From assembly GCA_032207245.1 (NCBI GenBank), contig CM063498.1, positions 59,572,198 to 59,636,197 of the forward strand: 64,000 nucleotides of DNA. The letters run 5' to 3'. Below, piece by piece: positions 62,501 to 64,000 of the stretch (position 1 is the first letter of the stretch; each line of letters starts with the position of its first letter). The notes under the pieces were generated by a model. The model saw nothing but the letters and a program-made list of their open reading frames with translations, was not told the DNA's origin and ran no database searches. A program made the position numbers and the translations under genes. The stretch is from Pardosa pseudoannulata. Its lineage: Eukaryota > Arthropoda > Arachnida > Araneae > Lycosidae.

Positions 62501-63638
62501 GACGACTATTATTTTCATTATCACTGCAGTCGTCTAACATATGATTAACACGAGATTCTGAAGGCTGCTTAGATGTGCATTGAATATCAGGATCATATAG
62601 ACTAAACTGTTTACTGACAGTCACAAGGGATTTCCTTTCAGATTTCTTTCGACTTGGATACCTTGCAACTGTACCAACTTCATTATACTGTATGAGTGGA
62701 CCTTTGTACTTAGGCCAAGTACCACCATTTTTCTCAGGCTTTTTTGAATTTTCTTTACAACTTTTATTTAACATTTTGCTATGAACTTCTAGAACAGAGT
62801 CTAATTCCGCTATTGGGTCATCTTCATCATGACCCAATAATGGAGAATGAATATTTTGTGAATTTTTCTTTTCTTTTGATGTGCGTTTTTCTCCAAAAAT
62901 TTTATTATAAGCTCTATCTAACAGTGTTGGCTGGGATGAGGGGTAGCGAGTCCGATCATCAGAAGCTGCTTTACGTCTCCTTGTGATCGGAGACAAGGGA
63001 GATGAATCAGGAGACTTTTTATTAAGTTCTACTTGATTATTACTAGACTTCATGGACTTCTCAATATCTGGTTCATATTTTGGAGACTTTTTAGTTGCTT
63101 GCATTACTTCTTTATCAGGAGATGATGGAATACTGTCTCGAGCTAAAGTAAATAAATGAAAAACGAGCATTTAGTCCTATAAACAATGTATTTTACATCA
63201 CCTTTAAAATCTGGAACTAAGATTTTAAACTTTTACAAAGTATTTTATACATATTAATCTCAGGGTTATACATTTAAAACAACTATTTGTCAAAGTAGTA
63301 ATGAAAACTTGTACATTAAAATTACCTAATGGAAATAAAATACTAGATTAATATGCAATAAATTCGATAACCATATAAATTTTATAGAAATTAACAATCA
63401 TAATAATTATTTGATTAGATGCTACATCAAAATAAATTTTTATAATTATATCTTCCTGTAATTTTTTTAAAAATTTAAATATTTGAAATGTAGCATACTT
63501 ATTAAGGATTATTTTTATCTTCTTATTCACATTTTACTTAGACTTCTGTGTACCTTCATTGCATACCCCATTAACTGAACTTCTTAGATTGTTACTTTTC
63601 TTTACAAAGGATTCGTTTAGAAAGCCTTTGCTTTTACT
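47426..63638 (-). CDS. DLG5: Discs large homolog 5 (DLG5), MAGUK scaffold, 3' part (13 exons, 5' end outside window)
   Basis: Exons joined by hand, high to low: 63554-63638 (tentative), 61234-63142, 58308-58470, 58111-58213, 57485-57665, 55569-55770, 54935-55037, 54087-54300, 51340-51584, 49847-50076, 48774-48883, 48589-48698, 47426-47532. Each internal boundary has GT/AG on the minus strand and every phase agrees, giving about 1,253 residues ending at a TAG. Approximate domain order in this part: Ser-rich linker 1-665, PDZ3 668-750, linker, PDZ4 832-912, SH3 918-986, HOOK 987-1065, GK-like 1069-1250. The GK-like part carries FVDFRRRGNHFECTTVA and HCLLD blocks that I recognise from DLG5 rather than DLG1-4. 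DLG5 is known as a membrane-associated scaffold in cell polarity, adhesion and Hippo/Hedgehog signalling; that role is family knowledge. The N-terminal region, coiled coils and first two PDZ domains should lie beyond 64,000. Confidence 0.93.
48589..48698 (-). CDS. DLG5: DLG5 exon: GK-like domain, helical part
   Basis: 110 bp, acceptor ttaacag and donor AATG/gtatgt. It encodes VKDSRYLTEKVTTKAAKEMF then EHASKIESEYKQLIN, the long helix after the GK core. Phase 2 in, phase 1 out. A 75-bp intron separates it from the exon before. Confidence 0.92.
48774..48883 (-). CDS. DLG5: DLG5 exon: GK-like domain, middle part
   Basis: 110 bp, acceptor ttctag and donor ATAAG/gtaatt. It encodes NCHCLLDCSLSAVERLNQCM then IYPIVIFLKFKSTKQIR, the central beta strands of the GK fold. 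The IYPIVIF strand is typical of DLG5 and other MAGUK GK domains. Phase 0 in, phase 2 out. Confidence 0.93.
49847..50076 (-). CDS. DLG5: DLG5 exon: guanylate-kinase-like domain, first part
   Basis: 230 bp, acceptor aaatag and donor GATAAA/gtaaat. It reads LRPVIIVGPLNEAVVDQLEQ, then MERGLQELKFVDFRRRGNHF and TTVAAIKQFCDK. The IIVGPL strand is where active guanylate kinases carry the P-loop GxxGxGK; here no Gly-Lys follows, so ATP binding and kinase activity are not expected, as in other MAGUKs. Phase 1 in, phase 0 out. Confidence 0.94.
50745..50935 (+). repeat. Interspersed repeat, second copy, in a DLG5 intron
   Basis: GGCAATCCTATAAACAAAC, CATCTATTATTAATTTTGTC, ATGACAAACAGCTATATC and TTCACTTTACA match the copy at 29,420. 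It follows a poly-T run (50,727-50,746). Confidence 0.6.
51340..51584 (-). CDS. DLG5: DLG5 exon: HOOK segment between SH3 and GK
   Basis: 245 bp, acceptor ttttag and donor CATT/gtaagt. The peptide has an acidic start (VEEEIMMKRSIGDLEGADGG), a strongly basic patch (RRSFFRRKRHHRSNSRDS), a Ser/Asp stretch, and VPLTYQRVEKQH leading into the GK fold. The basic patch between SH3 and GK corresponds to the HOOK region of MAGUKs. Phase 2 in, phase 1 out. Confidence 0.91.
51585..54086 (-). other. DLG5 intron between SH3 and HOOK exons
   Basis: 2.5 kb; the only notable content is the CpG-richer possible piggyBac-like remnant at 52,929-53,630. Confidence 0.7.
52929..53630 (+). mobile_element. Possible piggyBac-like remnant in a DLG5 intron
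   Basis: TTAACTCTTTCTGGACCATG at 52929 resembles a piggyBac-like terminus with its TTAA. From 53341 an open stretch MSKKRFYRWRNKF followed by an acidic Asp/Ser/Glu-rich stretch stops after about 43 codons, and another acidic stretch follows in a different frame. Acidic N-termini are common in piggyBac-like transposases, but no catalytic block is present. CpGs are frequent here and rare around it. No right end was found. Confidence 0.35.
54087..54300 (-). CDS. DLG5: DLG5 exon: SH3 domain
   Basis: 214 bp, acceptor gtacag and donor TACAA/gtaagt. The peptide runs from GDSFYIRAMFDR through LAFQKDDILYVDNTMYNG and WQAWLVDEEG to CGFIPSKYK. This is the MAGUK-type SH3 fold: RAMFDR for the first strand, FQKDDILYV for the second, and GFIPS for the usual G-x-I-PS end. 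MAGUK SH3 domains pack against the GK-like domain rather than act as ordinary proline-peptide binders. Phase 1 in, phase 2 out. Confidence 0.93.
54935..55037 (-). CDS. DLG5: DLG5 exon: PDZ4, C-terminal part
   Basis: 103 bp, acceptor ctgtag and donor GAAA/gtatgt. It encodes YNGIDLRHATAEEAAYELAK and ends VKILALHNYE, the last PDZ strand running into the SH3 linker. Phase 0 in, phase 1 out. Its length and phases are identical to the PDZ3 C-terminal exon. Confidence 0.92.
55569..55770 (-). CDS. DLG5: DLG5 exon: PDZ4, N-terminal part
   Basis: 202 bp, acceptor tttctag and donor TTAGAG/gtattt. A basic Ser-rich lead (KRNKSSKSSSPEARLV) is followed by the PDZ core with binding loop NLGISLLGG, VGIFVHALQDDSPA and LRTGDQILE. 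It enters in phase 2 and leaves in phase 0. The intron splits the PDZ fold at the same place as in PDZ3. Confidence 0.93.
55922..56392 (+). mobile_element. hAT element remnant in a DLG5 intron
   Basis: 471 bp with ends CAGGGATGACCCAACTCCGG and complement CAGGGATAGGCAAATTC. The plus strand at about 56,090-56,230 translates to SSYICE, a stop, VFSTLNLRKNNLRSRLTDEH and LSCSLK, the C-terminal (dimerisation) end of a hAT transposase. The flanks agree only at atgt, so the duplication has decayed. Confidence 0.8.
56517..56556. repeat. (TA)n and (GA)n microsatellite
   Basis: TA units, a short ATGCACATAC spacer, then GA units, in a DLG5 intron. Confidence 0.93.
57485..57665 (-). CDS. DLG5: DLG5 exon: linker between PDZ3 and PDZ4
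   Basis: 181 bp, acceptor cccttag and donor CTTAG/gtatttc. The peptide is acidic then Ser/Pro-rich (REVVPDNEDSSDAA, PVLPPKLSHSKS) and ends with LTKKKTGLR. It enters in phase 1 and leaves in phase 2, matching both neighbours. No folded domain; the PVLPPKL stretch could be a proline-rich ligand, which is inference. Confidence 0.9.
58111..58213 (-). CDS. DLG5: DLG5 exon: PDZ3, C-terminal third
   Basis: 103 bp, acceptor tttccag and donor CCTGAAA/gtaagt. It encodes VCGINMRSATYGLAANVLRQ and the last strand MLVQYN of PDZ3. It enters in phase 0 and leaves in phase 1. Only 94 bp of intron separate it from the preceding exon. Confidence 0.92.
58308..58470 (-). CDS. DLG5: DLG5 exon: PDZ3, N-terminal two thirds
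   Basis: 163 bp, acceptor tttcag and donor GAA/gtaaat. It encodes the PDZ start with the carboxylate-binding loop EPLGI, the GGGIFVSSV strand, and AAQAGLQIGDHLLEV at the helix/turn. It enters in phase 2, joining AT+T to make Ile, and leaves in phase 0. The PDZ domain is completed by the next exon. Binding to C-terminal peptides is expected from the family; the partner cannot be seen here. Confidence 0.93.
58471..61233 (-). other. DLG5 intron between linker exon and PDZ3
   Basis: 2.76 kb, AT-rich and CpG-poor. Holds the SINE remnant at 60,300 and an acidic short plus-strand frame near 58,990-59,100 that I could not assign. No further exon seen. Confidence 0.7.
60300..60415 (-). mobile_element. 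SINE remnant in a DLG5 intron
   Basis: CTGTTACAAGCATTCATGTT, AAACCATACACTCTGTGC and TTTAGCCATCATTCAG match the tRNA-like half and the start of the body. Strongly decayed. Confidence 0.55.
61234..63142 (-). CDS. DLG5: DLG5 large exon: Ser-rich disordered linker before PDZ3
   Basis: A 1,909-bp exon, open throughout, with acceptor tactttag at 63143 and donor AAGAAT/gtatgt at 61233. It enters in phase 1 and leaves in phase 2. The product is about 636 residues, very rich in Ser, Pro, Asn and Tyr, with basic SP-type motifs (SPLSPITRRRK), a His-rich patch (HSHHPHNHTTGNHG) and no folded domain. The end, WQNPDGTQALADYRGR, leads into PDZ3. In DLG5 proteins this position is the long linker between PDZ2 and PDZ3. 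The methionine near 63170 is intronic and not a true start. One undivided exon of this size is unusual beside the 103-245 bp exons that follow. Confidence 0.93.
63554..63638 (-). CDS. DLG5: DLG5 tentative exon upstream of the large linker exon
   Basis: 85 bp bounded by an AG acceptor (tgctag on the minus strand) and a GT donor (GAAG/gtacac). It reads open as a Ser/Asn/Lys-rich peptide starting SKSKGFLNESF and ends in phase 1, exactly what the next exon (starting CT of a GCT codon) needs. The reading frame is closed by the TAG of the acceptor itself, as expected for a real exon edge. The pyrimidine tract is weak and no conserved domain is present, so this rests on phase and openness only. Confidence 0.55.
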
Positions 63639-63704
63639 CTAGCAATGTTACCATAGATTCTTTACAGTATGGACACATGTCAAAACAAACATACATATAG
63701 TCAT

Positions 63705-63738
63705 ACACACACATTATATATATATATATATATATATT
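63705..63738. repeat. (CA)n(TA)n microsatellite
   Basis: ACACACAC followed by TA units in the most upstream intron seen. Confidence 0.93.
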
Positions 63739-63955
63739 CCATAACCAATTTTCTTATAAGTGTTATTAGCATGTGTAAATGGCAGTATCTGTGGCATTAT
63801 TAACTAATATCTACAAAAGGCAGCATAGTCTTCACTGTGTGTAAAAAAATTATGGCTAGACTTGAAGAGCACGACCAGCTTTAGAAGATAGGCAAAATAG
63901 GCATTTGCTTACAATATCAAAAATTTAGGAGCAGCAAAACTGCCTGAAGTAGAAC

Positions 63956-63985
63956 AATAAATAAATAAATAAAAATAAATAAACA
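63956..63985. repeat. (AAAT)n microsatellite
   Basis: ATAA units at the window end. Confidence 0.9.
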
Positions 63986-64000
63986 CTACACAAAAATAGA

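Noticed and set aside
63142..63170. Translation start of DLG5 at the methionine near 63,170
   Set aside because: It lies upstream of a good AG acceptor at 63,143-63,144, so it is intronic; DLG5 needs N-terminal domains encoded further upstream.
1..64000. CRISPR arrays, operons, phage or bacterial defence systems
   Set aside because: The window is intron-bearing animal DNA; no regularly spaced repeats or prokaryotic gene arrangement are present.

Overview
The window is AT-rich animal DNA (roughly 70% A+T by eye) with introns, tRNA-derived SINEs, many short DNA transposons and microsatellites. The one cellular gene I recognise is the 3' part of discs large 5 (DLG5), a MAGUK scaffold gene, on the minus strand. 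The repeat types (abundant non-autonomous hATs, Tigger, mariner, Tc1 and piggyBac-like elements) and the pattern of CpG loss point to an arthropod, most likely a chelicerate such as a spider. That taxonomic guess is inference; no marker gene fixes it.

Layout. 1-32,390 is CpG-rich, gene-free intergenic DNA made largely of repeats. It holds at least five DNA transposons with recognisable 8-bp target duplications (21,234, 23,178, 25,300, 28,272 and, decayed, 14,054), a hAT deletion derivative (17,670), a Tigger/pogo derivative keeping the transposase C-terminus (22,139), a TTAA-flanked piggyBac-like MITE (11,394), a broken Tc1 transposase (5,340) and seven copies or fragments of one tRNA-derived SINE family. 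At about 32.39 kb CpG frequency drops about ten-fold and stays low to the end of the window, except for a few CpG-rich younger insertions (40.07-40.57 kb and 52.93-53.63 kb). I read this as the footprint of germline gene-body methylation, marking the transcribed DLG5 unit.

DLG5 runs right to left. Thirteen exons (twelve well supported, one short and tentative) can be joined between 63,638 and the stop codon at 47,426-47,428, with all intron phases matching. In order they encode a 1.9-kb exon for a Ser-rich linker, PDZ3, a short linker, PDZ4, an SH3 domain, a basic HOOK segment and a guanylate-kinase-like domain without an ATP-binding loop. The 5' half of the gene (N-terminal region, coiled coils, PDZ1-2) lies beyond 64,000. 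Between the stop codon and 32.4 kb are 15 kb with no coding signal but with the same CpG depletion, so the transcript may carry a very long 3'UTR, or a non-coding transcript may lie there.

The most interesting signals are the sharp CpG boundary, the contrast between SINE copies inside and outside it, and a set of deletion-derivative transposons that kept only C-terminal pieces of their transposases (hAT dimerisation domain; Tigger tail with a PCNA-binding-like motif). I saw no clear sign of a novel multi-gene system.
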